From the NCBI GenBank assembly GCA_030428255.1, contig JAUIBT010000003.1:1-64000 (forward strand): a stretch of 64,000 nucleotides of DNA. Direction: 5' to 3'. The translations under genes were made by a program, and so were the position numbers. Of this stretch, positions 26,476 to 34,502 are shown one piece after another. This DNA is from Alphaproteobacteria bacterium. Its GTDB lineage: Bacteria > Pseudomonadota > Alphaproteobacteria > UBA7985 > JAUIBT01. The notes beneath the pieces were generated by a model that ran no database searches, was not told the origin of the DNA, and saw only the letters and a program-made list of their open reading frames with translations. Numbering within the stretch: the first letter of the stretch is position 1; each line of letters begins with the position of its first letter.

Positions 26476-26934
26476 CTAGCGATGGAGCTCCAGGGTTTCA
26501 AACCAGATGACGCCGCTCGCAACCAGCGCGTCGAGAAGTTCTGGATCTCTCATCGCGTGGTCGCGGACGCTTGCTACGGCCAAGGCCCGGGTAGACCGCA
26601 AAGCAACGATCGCCCCGATCAAGGTTCCCAGTGCGTACGACCAGGAATGCAAGAACCAAACAAAAGGGGATGCAGCCAGAAGGACGGGCCCAGCAAACGA
26701 TAGCAGCGTTGCGAGCTTGGACGTTGGAAAACCAAGCGCCACTGCCTGCATGGCTCGGCTGCGATCGACGAAGATGAGGACCTTGCGCTGAGCAAAAAGC
26801 TGTATCAACTGTTCTGCTGGCAAAGTGTTCAAATGGTAGTCTTCAGGCGATAGCATTTCCATCAAGTAGCGCGGTAGAAGCCGATAGCCAGCAAATGGCT
26901 CCGCCCGTGCATTGCCATAATCTTGCGGGCTCAT
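26476..26934 (-). CDS. Hypothetical protein with two membrane segments (coupled trio, gene 3)
   Basis: 152 residues, unrecognised. The N-terminal half is soluble (FAGYRLLPRYLMEMLSPEDY). Two adjacent hydrophobic helices follow, LATLLSFAGPVLLAA and then WSYALGTLIGAIVAL, and then a short charged tail. The start at 26934 overlaps the stop of the preceding gene (ATGA). The coupling to an exported protein and to a soluble protein suggests an envelope complex. Function unknown. Confidence 0.6.
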   Translation of the reverse strand: MSPQDYGNARAEPFAGYRLLPRYLMEMLSPEDYHLNTLPAEQLIQLFAQRKVLIFVDRSRAMQAVALGFPTSKLATLLSFAGPVLLAASPFVWFLHSWSYALGTLIGAIVALRSTRALAVASVRDHAMRDPELLDALVASGVIWFETLELHR

Positions 26935-27419
26935 GAGCGTTTGCTCCCCGGCCAAACCACCCGAGCAATGCCTTTGATGTCGGCAATCGTCAAGTAGCCC
27001 TCCTCATTGATCCAGTGGTAGTGGTCTAGGTCGCTGTTCTCGGCTTCAAACCGCCAGCGCTCGAGAAGGAGGTAAACCGCTGCCTGCTTCATGGTGAGTG
27101 CGCCAAGTTTCGCGACGCCGGCACAGGCTTCTATCCACCCGCCATCATCGTCATTCCAGTACTCTGCCATCAGCACCCATTCTTGCCTTGTGCGGTACAG
27201 GTAGTAGGCATCTAGCCGGGTATGGAATGGCCCCCATGCCCATTCCGCTTGGCACAGATATTTGCATTCATCGTCAAACGCAGGCTCTATCTCCGGCGCG
27301 CAGCTATCGCTTACGTCGAACCAAAAGTTCTCAGGGCGGTGGGGGACCGAGCCAGCCTTGATCTGTTTCTGATTCGGCAATTGGCTGTGCAACATAGGAA
27401 TCTTGGCGACACCCTTCAT
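26931..27419 (-). CDS. Hypothetical soluble protein (coupled trio, gene 2)
   Basis: 162 residues, unrecognised. It is acidic and rich in Trp and Tyr, for example ENFWFDVSDSCAPEIEP and LYRTRQEWVLMAEYWNDD. No signal peptide or membrane helix is seen. The start at 27419 overlaps the upstream stop by ATGA, and its own stop overlaps the next start the same way. It resembles the small partner proteins of toxin-immunity or envelope modules, but no family can be named. Confidence 0.6.
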   Translation of the reverse strand: MKGVAKIPMLHSQLPNQKQIKAGSVPHRPENFWFDVSDSCAPEIEPAFDDECKYLCQAEWAWGPFHTRLDAYYLYRTRQEWVLMAEYWNDDDGGWIEACAGVAKLGALTMKQAAVYLLLERWRFEAENSDLDHYHWINEEGYLTIADIKGIARVVWPGSKRS

Positions 27420-27988
27420 GACAAGTCCTCCCCAAACATCGGGATCTGGCAATCAAGTGCGCGCTCAAGCCTTGGCAGGTACATGATATGGTCAAGACGC
27501 GCTGTCGCGAAGCGAGGCGTGCTGGGATGCTCGGCCAAGGTAAGCCTTAGGTCGCTGTTACGAATGCCGAAATGCGGGATGCCCTGGAATTCAAATTTGC
27601 TGAGCAAGAAATCATAGGCCTCGACCTCAGGCCGGTAGTATTCGGCCCAAATCCAATACTGCGCGTCGTCGCCCGAAGGAGACGGCACATAGGTATCGTC
27701 TCCGAAAAACAAGCCCTTGGCGATCATATACCAGTGGTCTGGTTGCTTGAGAGTGGCCAATATGTCGGCGCTAAAGCGCTTTAGAAGCGCTTCTTCTTTC
27801 ACGAGCCGTGATGGTGAAGCTGGGGCGTCTGTGAGGAGCAGCAAGCTGTGGTCTTCGTCCAGCTTGGCATGTAGCTTCGGCACGCGCTCGGGCGCTTTCC
27901 ACGGCTCTTTTGGCTCGGCCACTGTTTGATGGGGAAGTGCAGCGATGCTGCTGACGGCAGTTACGATAAAGGCACGTCGTGAGGTCAT
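27416..27988 (-). CDS. Hypothetical exported protein, Tat-like signal (coupled trio, gene 1)
   Basis: 190 residues, unrecognised. The N terminus MTSRRAFIVTAVSSIAALPH has a twin-arginine pair followed by a hydrophobic stretch and a possible cut near TVAEP, suggesting Tat export of a folded protein. The mature part is rich in Tyr and Trp (DAQYWIWAEYYRPEVEAYDF). GGAGAG precedes the ATG at 27988. It is the first gene of three overlapping genes that end at 26476. Location in the defence arm of an island makes it a candidate for unknown cargo. Confidence 0.6.
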   Translation of the reverse strand: MTSRRAFIVTAVSSIAALPHQTVAEPKEPWKAPERVPKLHAKLDEDHSLLLLTDAPASPSRLVKEEALLKRFSADILATLKQPDHWYMIAKGLFFGDDTYVPSPSGDDAQYWIWAEYYRPEVEAYDFLLSKFEFQGIPHFGIRNSDLRLTLAEHPSTPRFATARLDHIMYLPRLERALDCQIPMFGEDLS

Positions 27989-28302
27989 GGGTCTCTCCAA
28001 TTTGAAGAGGCATGATGATCGCAATTTAGATGAGGCTTACCCTTTAGTTGCTTTGGTAGCCGCATCCCCTTTCGGGCGACCACCTTGCCGGGTTAGGCAG
28101 GTTGGTGGGGGCAAAGCCCCGCTCTTGATGCAGGTAAGATGCTTACACAGCCCCAGGCGTTTGGCAAGCGGTTTCCGTAAGCGGGCTACAAGCTGCTTGT
28201 AATCCGCTACATGGCGCAAAGTTGCTTTGGTGTAGCAAAACAATAAAGTAGTGATGTTTACTGGGCCCAGTGCGATTTAACGGAGCTCACTTGCTCTCGC
28301 CT
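27989..28302. other. Intergenic region with a nested inverted repeat at 28181-28207
   Basis: 314 bp without a gene. GCGG-gct-ACAAGC-t-GCTTGT-aat-CCGC forms a nested dyad at 28181-28207, between the end of the PrimPol-helicase operon and the trio. It has no T tract on the minus strand, so an operator or a rho-type end is as likely as an intrinsic terminator. The trio promoter should lie between about 27990 and 28150. Confidence 0.5.
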
Positions 28303-31300
28303 TTAGCAGACCTGCTCAGGTCTCTTGTCGGAGCACGATTTCCCCATGAGCACGTAAATTTCGCCGATCATCGCTACACTGCCTGCTTCAACGATGGCCG
28401 CCTTTGGCAGGCTTTCTCCATCCGCAATCGGGTGCCACTCAAATGGTCGAAATAGGTCTGCCTCTATCGCATAGCGAGCGCCGCGTGCTTGCAGCCGGAC
28501 CCGCGCATCTTGTGTCCAATAGCCCAATTCGCGCTCACGAGCTATTTTACCTAATAGGATCTTATTAGGTAAAATAGCTCGTGAGCGAGCGGGGGCTTGG
28601 CGCGCGGTATTGGCATTCTTGTATCGATCAGGCAAGAGAGCAGCCAGTATGTTGGCGTAACCTTTGGTGTTCGGCTCGGCGGTAAGAACAAGTCCATGGC
28701 GTCCGGCAATCACTTCTACCGCGCTGGGCTCAGCATCGGGCCACTCGATGATCTCGTCTATCACGACCTCGGCCAGAGGCACGAGATTGATGATGTCAAT
28801 CTGAACCGGATTTCGCTCCGTGCGGTTAACGGCGCGTGCTCTTCCTATCGCTTGCAGGACTTCATTTTCACAAGCCGATTGCCGTACCATCTCAGCCAGC
28901 GCGTCAGGGTGGATTTCACAGCGTGCAAGGCAGTCCGTACCGGGCCACACCTTTTGGGCGTTTTGATAATAGTCCGGGATGATCGACTCGATAGGCGTGC
29001 GGAACAGTGCTTCAGCGCCCTTCTCGACGCTCTCGGGGGGCGGCTGAGTCCTTCCGATGACCACAAGAAGATCTACGCCCTTCCAGCTATCGTTGCCGCG
29101 AATGGCGTTGAAGTGAGCCGTCTCTACATGGGGCGGCAGACCAATCTGATTTAACCTATCCTCTAGGTTTTTTTGACAAATCACCAGCACGCGCCTGAAA
29201 AATGCACTCCTGCCTTCGATATAGCGCAGGAGCCTGCGAACATTGTTTTGGCCGGTTGCGTCGTCTCCCAGTTTGCTGGCCGCAGCTGACCAGGGGATTT
29301 GTCGTATTTTTGCGTGTGGTTCTTCCACTAAGATGTAAGAGCTCGGAACAAGCAGACTAGCCTCGGGGTAGGCATCGACATACGAAATGCTTCCGTCAGT
29401 ATCGGTGAAGGAGTCTGCCTGCCATCTTGGCGGGGCGTGCTGCCCCCGTAGAACAAATCGCAGAAGGTCAGTGTTGAGGGTTGCGTCCAAGACCAGGGTT
29501 GGCGCGTCATACGACTTGTGAATGACTTTTTGTCTATGCCACATCACTGACTGCGTGTTGTTGACTGTGACGATCTTAATGCTTGTAAAGCGAAACTTGA
29601 TCATCTCACGTAGGAAGGCGATGAGCCGTAGGTCATCTGCCCGTCGATCGAGTTCTGCGAGGGTCGAAGGCGCCGTGGGTTCACAAATATCTAATTTCGA
29701 TAGGGAGCGCCTCAACTCGCGCTCCGTGCGTTCAAGCTGCCCGATGAGATCACCCCTCAGGCCGTTTCCATCTCTTGAGAGGGAAGTAACCGCCCGATTA
29801 ATCTCGGCTGGTAGGGTTTGCAGGTCACCAATTTCGACCACACTTGCTCCCGCTGCAACGGGGCTTTCGTCGATAATAAGAAAATCAACGGGCGGTACAG
29901 GTCGTCTGCGCTCGGAGTACAGCACCGCATGCGCGACAATCCAAACATCACTTTTCGTCTCTTGCTGGCGTTGGTACCCACATAGCGTACGCTTTTCACA
30001 TTTCGTGCAGAGTTTGGGGGCTATGCCAGCGTTCTGATAGCGTTCAAACAGCTCCAGCTCCTGACACATGCTAACCTCGGGCTGCTGCGGATCTGGCTGT
30101 GCAGGCCCCAAATAGACCTCGGCAGCGATCCCTGCTGCGCGCAGTCGTGCTTCTAGCTCCTTGGACAGTTTGTGATTAGGCACCGCGATCGCAACACAAC
30201 GACCATGCCTTAAGGCTGCTAACATATCAGGAAGCAAGGCGATCAGCGTTTGGGTTTTTCCAAGTCCGACTTGGGCTTGCAGCGCGTAAATTGGTGCTCG
30301 GCTGTCTGAACGTCGTGAGTGGCGAGAAAAGAACCCTTCGCCTCCCTTTGTCGTTGGTTTGACTGTCAATTTGCCTTGTCCCCCAGGCGCGCTGGTAACG
30401 GCGCCGGGCCGTAGAGAGCTCACCTTGAGCTCGTGCGCCAATGTCGCTATCGTTTCTGGGTCTGGCCAATCGAATGGCCTATCCTCGGATCTTTTCTGAT
30501 TTGCGTCCTGGTTCCATGCTGTAGCCGCGACAAACCACTGACGGGTAAATTTCTTGATTGCAAAATCGGCTTGTTCGCGCGACATGCGCTCAGGGAGCTT
30601 TTTTATGCTGGCCATTTCGGGTGCGAATTTTTCGAGGGCTCCTGTCCAGCTTCGATCCAGCTCCCGATCCGAAGTCTCATGCGCTACATATGCGTCTGAG
30701 TGTTTCTCAGCATCCCAAGTGGCGGTCGCCGCTCGCGCCCGGATATCTCGCTTCGTGGCAGGCCAATCGAGTGCGGCGCCAGCAGTCGCCGCGAGATACG
30801 CGAGAAGAGAAGTTATCACACCATGCAAGCCCTGCCCATTTGGGCCATCGCCCAGGTGTGCAAGTCGCTCTTCGTAGCCGCCGACGCTTTTGATGCTGCC
30901 CACTGTTGGCGGGAGCTCTACTGCCTTCTGCCTCTGGGTATCAATGGCTGGGACCGTGACTTCGTCATAGCTCTTTCGCACAATCCCTGTCCTGTTATGG
31001 ACAGGGTCGACGATTCCAGCGCTAAAAATCGGCGCAGCTGTGTAGTGGGGCTGCACTGTTTGAAATACCGCCACATCGATGGAGTGTTCACCGAGCCATG
31101 CCTTCAGATCAAGTTCGCCCAGTGGCTTGTCCAGCATAAACCAGACATGGGCGGAGAGAGAACTTGTGTCGTAAAGGCCTGCCGATGATGAAAAGCTGTA
31201 GACATAGCTTACATCCGCAAAAACTGGGGGCAAAACAGAGATTGCCCGCTCGATCGCTTCTTTCGACACCGGAGGGATATCAGACGGCATCGGTAATTTG

Positions 31301-31644
31301 TCGAAGTCCAGCATCACCCATTGTTTCGGGCGCTCTAGAAAGAATGGCTCGTGGATGCCTTCCTTGGGTCGCGGTATCTTGATACGCCTGACAAGCCCTC
31401 CTGGAAGCCGCGTCGCGTGCGGATTGGCATGACCGCGAATGATAAACGTTTGTGGCCTGCTGTTTAGGTTATTGAGGAGATCGAACAGTTCGTCGACGGT
31501 TTCGACGGTCTTGACGTCTTGGTAGAAACATTTCCCCGCATTGTAGGGCTTAATGTCCCAACCGCCTTTGGGGGTTTTTGAAACTACCTTAGAAGCTCGG
31601 TATTCAGGTTGGCAGGTGAGCAGAGTAACGCTCTTGGGGGACAT
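28303..31644 (-). CDS. PrimPol-like primase fused to an Fe-S type superfamily 2 helicase
   Basis: 1113 residues, probably the replication protein of the island. The N-terminal part has the three motifs of archaeo-eukaryotic primases: DFD in WVMLDFDKLP near 111, SxH in SAHVWFML near 163 and an h-D motif in SAGIVDP near 205. The C-terminal part is a helicase with Walker A LQAQVGLGKTQT near 458 and DEAH-like LIIDESP near 588. Four Cys lie between them (SMCQEL, then CTKCEKRTLC, near 526-553), as in XPD/DinG Fe-S helicases, and an arginine motif is QAIGRARAVNR near 935. The start at 31644 is one base after the AlpA-like stop. A 56-bp perfect hairpin lies inside the 3' end of the gene. Confidence 0.78.
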   Translation of the reverse strand: MSPKSVTLLTCQPEYRASKVVSKTPKGGWDIKPYNAGKCFYQDVKTVETVDELFDLLNNLNSRPQTFIIRGHANPHATRLPGGLVRRIKIPRPKEGIHEPFFLERPKQWVMLDFDKLPMPSDIPPVSKEAIERAISVLPPVFADVSYVYSFSSSAGLYDTSSLSAHVWFMLDKPLGELDLKAWLGEHSIDVAVFQTVQPHYTAAPIFSAGIVDPVHNRTGIVRKSYDEVTVPAIDTQRQKAVELPPTVGSIKSVGGYEERLAHLGDGPNGQGLHGVITSLLAYLAATAGAALDWPATKRDIRARAATATWDAEKHSDAYVAHETSDRELDRSWTGALEKFAPEMASIKKLPERMSREQADFAIKKFTRQWFVAATAWNQDANQKRSEDRPFDWPDPETIATLAHELKVSSLRPGAVTSAPGGQGKLTVKPTTKGGEGFFSRHSRRSDSRAPIYALQAQVGLGKTQTLIALLPDMLAALRHGRCVAIAVPNHKLSKELEARLRAAGIAAEVYLGPAQPDPQQPEVSMCQELELFERYQNAGIAPKLCTKCEKRTLCGYQRQQETKSDVWIVAHAVLYSERRRPVPPVDFLIIDESPVAAGASVVEIGDLQTLPAEINRAVTSLSRDGNGLRGDLIGQLERTERELRRSLSKLDICEPTAPSTLAELDRRADDLRLIAFLREMIKFRFTSIKIVTVNNTQSVMWHRQKVIHKSYDAPTLVLDATLNTDLLRFVLRGQHAPPRWQADSFTDTDGSISYVDAYPEASLLVPSSYILVEEPHAKIRQIPWSAAASKLGDDATGQNNVRRLLRYIEGRSAFFRRVLVICQKNLEDRLNQIGLPPHVETAHFNAIRGNDSWKGVDLLVVIGRTQPPPESVEKGAEALFRTPIESIIPDYYQNAQKVWPGTDCLARCEIHPDALAEMVRQSACENEVLQAIGRARAVNRTERNPVQIDIINLVPLAEVVIDEIIEWPDAEPSAVEVIAGRHGLVLTAEPNTKGYANILAALLPDRYKNANTARQAPARSRAILPNKILLGKIARERELGYWTQDARVRLQARGARYAIEADLFRPFEWHPIADGESLPKAAIVEAGSVAMIGEIYVLMGKSCSDKRPEQVC
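28532..28587. repeat. Perfect 25-bp inverted repeat inside the PrimPol-helicase gene
   Basis: The arms at 28532-28556 and 28563-28587 are exact reverse complements separated by GGATCT. Each arm starts or ends with CGCTCACGAG/CTCGTGAGCG and has an AT-rich inner part (TTTTACCTAATA). It codes in frame for a near-mirrored basic stretch (RSRAILPNKILLGKIARERE). Perfect pairing over 25 bp is not expected by chance in a coding region. Confidence 0.95.
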
Positions 31645-31645
31645 A

Positions 31646-31843
31646 TCACTTTCCCCCCATGGCCGCGGTTTTGCTTCGGCTTGCTGCCTCCCAGGCTTCC
31701 ACCTCGTCCAATTTCCAGCGTGTGATGCCGCCGCTGAGCCTAACTGGTTGTGGGAATAGGGGATTGCTGCTTGCCTGCCGCCAAATGGTGGCAGGGTGCA
31801 CGCTCCAGCGTTCTGCTAAAGCTTTTACAGAAATGTAATGCAT
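31646..31843 (-). CDS. AlpA-like excisionase/regulator
   Basis: A 65-codon MerR-like winged helix protein. The core ISVKALAERWSVHPATIWRQ followed by FPQPVRLSGGITRWKLDEVEAW matches the AlpA/phage-Cox family that switches satellite islands from integrated to excising state. The ATG at 31843 has AAGGAC about 11 nt upstream; a TTG 36 bp earlier is an alternative. It lies just before the PrimPol-helicase start with a one-base gap. Confidence 0.8.
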   Translation of the reverse strand: MHYISVKALAERWSVHPATIWRQASSNPLFPQPVRLSGGITRWKLDEVEAWEAASRSKTAAMGGK

Positions 31844-31887
31844 GGATGTCGCGTCCTTTATCGCATTGGGATGCGACAAGGCTAGGC

Positions 31888-32826
31888 TTAGGACTCATCC
31901 CTCGTCACGCACAGCAATTCTTGAAATTCTGCAAATTTCTGTGCTTGATCACCGTAAAGTTTCCTCCAAGCACGAAACGCAGGTCTTATATCCCGACTTG
32001 TATCGTAATATGCGTCAAAGAGATCTGACAGGTATTTACCAAAAGGCGAGGCGCCATTTAGTTCCCCTTGGGGGATGCCTTTATTTGTGTTTTCTTGCCA
32101 CGCGATCCGGGCAGCCTCTACAAATTGGACCGATTTAAGGTCTGGTGGCGGACCGCCTCGAGCCCTTGGCGAAGTCTGAATATCAGATATCGTATTGTCG
32201 ATAGCGGTGAGCAAAGCTGGTATCGAAGCCAAGAAGTCATCGAATGCTGCTTCGAGCGGTTCGCCGACATTGCGGACTTGGTGTAGCAATTCGTCTTCAA
32301 CTCCAGCGCTATTGTCCGTTATTCCGTTCTCCAACAAAAACATACTAAGTTCATATGGTTCGTCCACGGGGATCTGTGGTGTATAGGCGCCGAAAAACAT
32401 GCGAGTTCGAAGTCGATGCATCGCAGAATCCGACAGATCGTGGGCAACATGAATTTGCAACTTCGCCAATGTGCTCCGCAACCGAGTCAGTTGACTTACA
32501 TCTGCCCCGGGCTTGTAAAGATACGGTTGGGCCCCAAAAGCTCGACGTTCAAATTTCCACGCCTCTTGGCGGATTTCGCGCCAATCAGCCTTGAGCGCCT
32601 CTTGCATATCGTCAAGGTCAATAGTGTCCGGGCACCCAGCAAAGAAACCGCCGAATTTATAGAATCGCGTTGGTTCGCCAAGCTTAGATTTCTTTCGTTG
32701 TTCGGCCCTAAAACTTTCGTACATTTTTCCGAGCAAGTTGTGATAGGGGAACCTTGGATGTGTTTCGTCCGCAAGGAAATACTTGCTAAAGACCGCCTCT
32801 GCAGGCAACTCCTCACGCGTTGTCAT
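31888..32826 (-). CDS. Hypothetical protein of the integrase operon
   Basis: 312 residues, unrecognised. Mostly helical and charged, with no signal peptide or membrane segment. Short landmarks are RFYKFGGFFAGCPDTIDLDD and FGKYLSDLFDAYYDTSRD. The ATG at 32826 overlaps the integrase stop by 14 nt, so it is coupled to the integrase and lies upstream of alpA-like. It may act in excision, replication or maintenance of the island. Confidence 0.65.
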   Translation of the reverse strand: MTTREELPAEAVFSKYFLADETHPRFPYHNLLGKMYESFRAEQRKKSKLGEPTRFYKFGGFFAGCPDTIDLDDMQEALKADWREIRQEAWKFERRAFGAQPYLYKPGADVSQLTRLRSTLAKLQIHVAHDLSDSAMHRLRTRMFFGAYTPQIPVDEPYELSMFLLENGITDNSAGVEDELLHQVRNVGEPLEAAFDDFLASIPALLTAIDNTISDIQTSPRARGGPPPDLKSVQFVEAARIAWQENTNKGIPQGELNGASPFGKYLSDLFDAYYDTSRDIRPAFRAWRKLYGDQAQKFAEFQELLCVTRDES

Positions 32827-34075
32827 GTCGAGCCTCCGCTAAAAAGCGAGCCCATTCTTCCATCATGGCACGGCGCTTCTCAAGCATGTCACTTCTGCGG
32901 TAAGCCCGCTCGACGTCTGAGCCCACCTTGTGCGCTAGGGCTATTTCGGCCATCTCCCTGGGGTAATCGGTGCGCTCCGCAGCCCAGTCTCGGAAGGTTG
33001 ATCGAAGGCCGTGCGGAACAGCCGGTCGTCCGGTCCGGCGATCAACATAGCGTTCGCCGGACGCCACGTAGATTCTCTTCATGCACGCGGACAAAGCTGC
33101 GTCAGACAGCATGCCACCGCGCGCTGCAGGAAAAACAAAGCCACTTCCAACATGCCGTTCAATTGCTTCGAGAAGCGTCATAGCAGATCTTGTAAGTGGG
33201 ACGCGGTGTTCCTGCTTGGCCTTCATCCGTGACGCTGGGATTCTCCAAAGCCGCTGATCTAGATCGATTTCGTCCCACAAGGCGCCACGTATTTCGCCGG
33301 AGCGCCCTGCCGTCAAAGCCATAAACTCAAGCGCTCGCGTTGCTGTGCCCGTTCTGTTTGATAGCTCGGCGAACCAAGCGCCAGCGTCTGCCAAGGCTAG
33401 GGCCGGGTGGTGGTTTACCTGGGCAATTTTGCCGGGCTTGGGTAGGATGGCATCCAAATTGCCTTTCCAGCGGGCGGGGTTGTCCCCTGACCTATGCCCA
33501 GCAACTGTAGCCCAGGCCAGAACCGCTTCAATGCGTCCGCGCAGGCGTGAGGCTGTCTCGGTCTTATCCAACCATATTGGTTCTAAGGCCCGCAAGACAT
33601 CCTGAACGCATATTTCTGAGACCGCCATTTTGCCAAGAGCTGGCAGAGCGTAGTTGCTGAATGATGACATCCACTGTTTGCGATGTTTGTCGTTGCCGAA
33701 CTCTGCTAGCTTGTTGTCAAGGTATCTGTCGACTGCATCCGCAAAGGAAAGGCCGCGCAACTGCTCGGCGAGCGCCTGCGCTCTGTGAGATCGCCTCTCT
33801 TCGATGGGGTCGATCCCATCCCAGATCTTCTGGCGAGCCTCACGAGCGCGATCTCTCGCAGCAGCCAGTGGGACGTCTGGGTAGCCGCCTAGGCCAATGT
33901 TGCGTCTCTTGTCACCGATCTTGACCCGAAGGATCCAAGACCGTGCGCCTGTTGGAGTGATTTGCATCAGGAGACCATCGACTCCGCCGACAGCAAATGT
34001 TACGTTGCGTCCACGTCCTGGATGGCTGAGCCTTTTGACTTCGAGTGCTGAGAGCTCTTTTGCTTTCTTTGGCAT
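32813..34075 (-). CDS. int: P4-type tyrosine integrase of the tRNA-Ser island
   Basis: 420 residues. An N-terminal DUF4102-like arm-binding domain (SHPGRGRNVTFAVGGVDGL then IGLGGYPDVPLAAARDRARE) is followed by a SAM-like core and the catalytic domain. Catalytic residues are Arg in TAGRSGEIRG near 255, HxxR in PHGLRSTFRDW near 350, His in ALAHKVGSD and the Tyr nucleophile in ERAYRRSD near 392. The start MPKKAKELSALEVKRL at 34075 is the typical beginning of the family. The gene starts 154 bp from the attR repeat and is transcribed into the island. Confidence 0.93.
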   Translation of the reverse strand: MPKKAKELSALEVKRLSHPGRGRNVTFAVGGVDGLLMQITPTGARSWILRVKIGDKRRNIGLGGYPDVPLAAARDRAREARQKIWDGIDPIEERRSHRAQALAEQLRGLSFADAVDRYLDNKLAEFGNDKHRKQWMSSFSNYALPALGKMAVSEICVQDVLRALEPIWLDKTETASRLRGRIEAVLAWATVAGHRSGDNPARWKGNLDAILPKPGKIAQVNHHPALALADAGAWFAELSNRTGTATRALEFMALTAGRSGEIRGALWDEIDLDQRLWRIPASRMKAKQEHRVPLTRSAMTLLEAIERHVGSGFVFPAARGGMLSDAALSACMKRIYVASGERYVDRRTGRPAVPHGLRSTFRDWAAERTDYPREMAEIALAHKVGSDVERAYRRSDMLEKRRAMMEEWARFLAEARHDNA

Positions 34076-34228
34076 GGTCCAACTTAAAAACCTATCAATA
34101 TACCTGCCATAAGATTTGTGATTGGGTGCAACAAATAGCAATAGCCTGCATCTTGCAAAAGTCATATGCAATTGATATTAAAGAATAAAAATCACTCCCT
34201 GCGACTGAATGCAGTTTTATTGTGGCTG

Positions 34229-34243
34229 CCTGTCTCTCCGCCA
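34229..34243 (+). other. attR: island right attachment repeat
   Basis: CCTGTCTCTCCGCCA, identical to 17174-17188 in tRNA-Ser. The DNA beyond, with GTGGCACC twice and TGGTACCA at about 34281-34313, looks like recombinase arm sites next to an old integrase end. Confidence 0.85.
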
Positions 34244-34317
34244 CTCCCTCAAGTTATTGAATTTGCTTTGGTTTTTCTGGCGTGGCACCTTTGTGGCACC
34301 ATGCTGGTACCAATGTT

Positions 34318-34440
34318 CTACTTGGCCCATGCGCCGCGCGCCGAAATGTTGGCAAAGGCTTCGCTCGCCAAGATTTCCTGCTGAACCTGTTGCACATAGA
34401 CCTGGCTTTGTTCGAAAGAACTGTGACCGAGAACCGCTCT
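34318..34440 (-). pseudogene. C-terminal remnant of a second tyrosine integrase
   Basis: Reading the minus strand gives AVLGHSSFEQSQVYVQQVQQ then EILASEAFANISARGAWAK and a TAG at 34318. LGHSS plus the Tyr in QVYVQ match the end of a tyrosine recombinase catalytic domain. Everything upstream is gone and replaced by a transposase fragment. Its stop side faces attR, as expected if another element once sat in tandem at this tRNA. Confidence 0.6.
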
Positions 34441-34502
34441 AGTGCAGACGGAACGGCGGATTTTCGAGTTCAGCGCCTCAAGGCGTTGGTGGTGTAGATC
34501 AG
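34441..34502 (-). pseudogene. IS256-family (Mutator-type) transposase fragment
   Basis: The minus strand encodes LIYTTNA, then after a single-base deletion EALNSKIRRSVCTR. This is the well-conserved IS256 block (IYTTNAIEALNSKLRR..RTRG). It joins directly to the integrase remnant, so the two form a chimeric scar. Confidence 0.7.

Larger units (their letters stand above)
17174..34243. mobile_element. 17-kb genomic island inserted at tRNA-Ser(TGA)
   Basis: A 15-bp direct repeat, CCTGTCTCTCCGCCA, is found at 17174-17188 (tRNA 3' end) and 34229-34243. A P4-type integrase starts 154 bp inside the distal repeat. Cargo at the tRNA side looks like defence: a Gabija-like trio and a DUF4011-helicase-Vsr gene. 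The integrase side carries AlpA-like, PrimPol-helicase and unknown genes resembling a satellite replication module. The DNA just inside the tRNA end is visibly AT-rich compared with the flanks. No capsid, conjugation or lysis genes are seen, so it probably moves with a helper. Confidence 0.88.
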
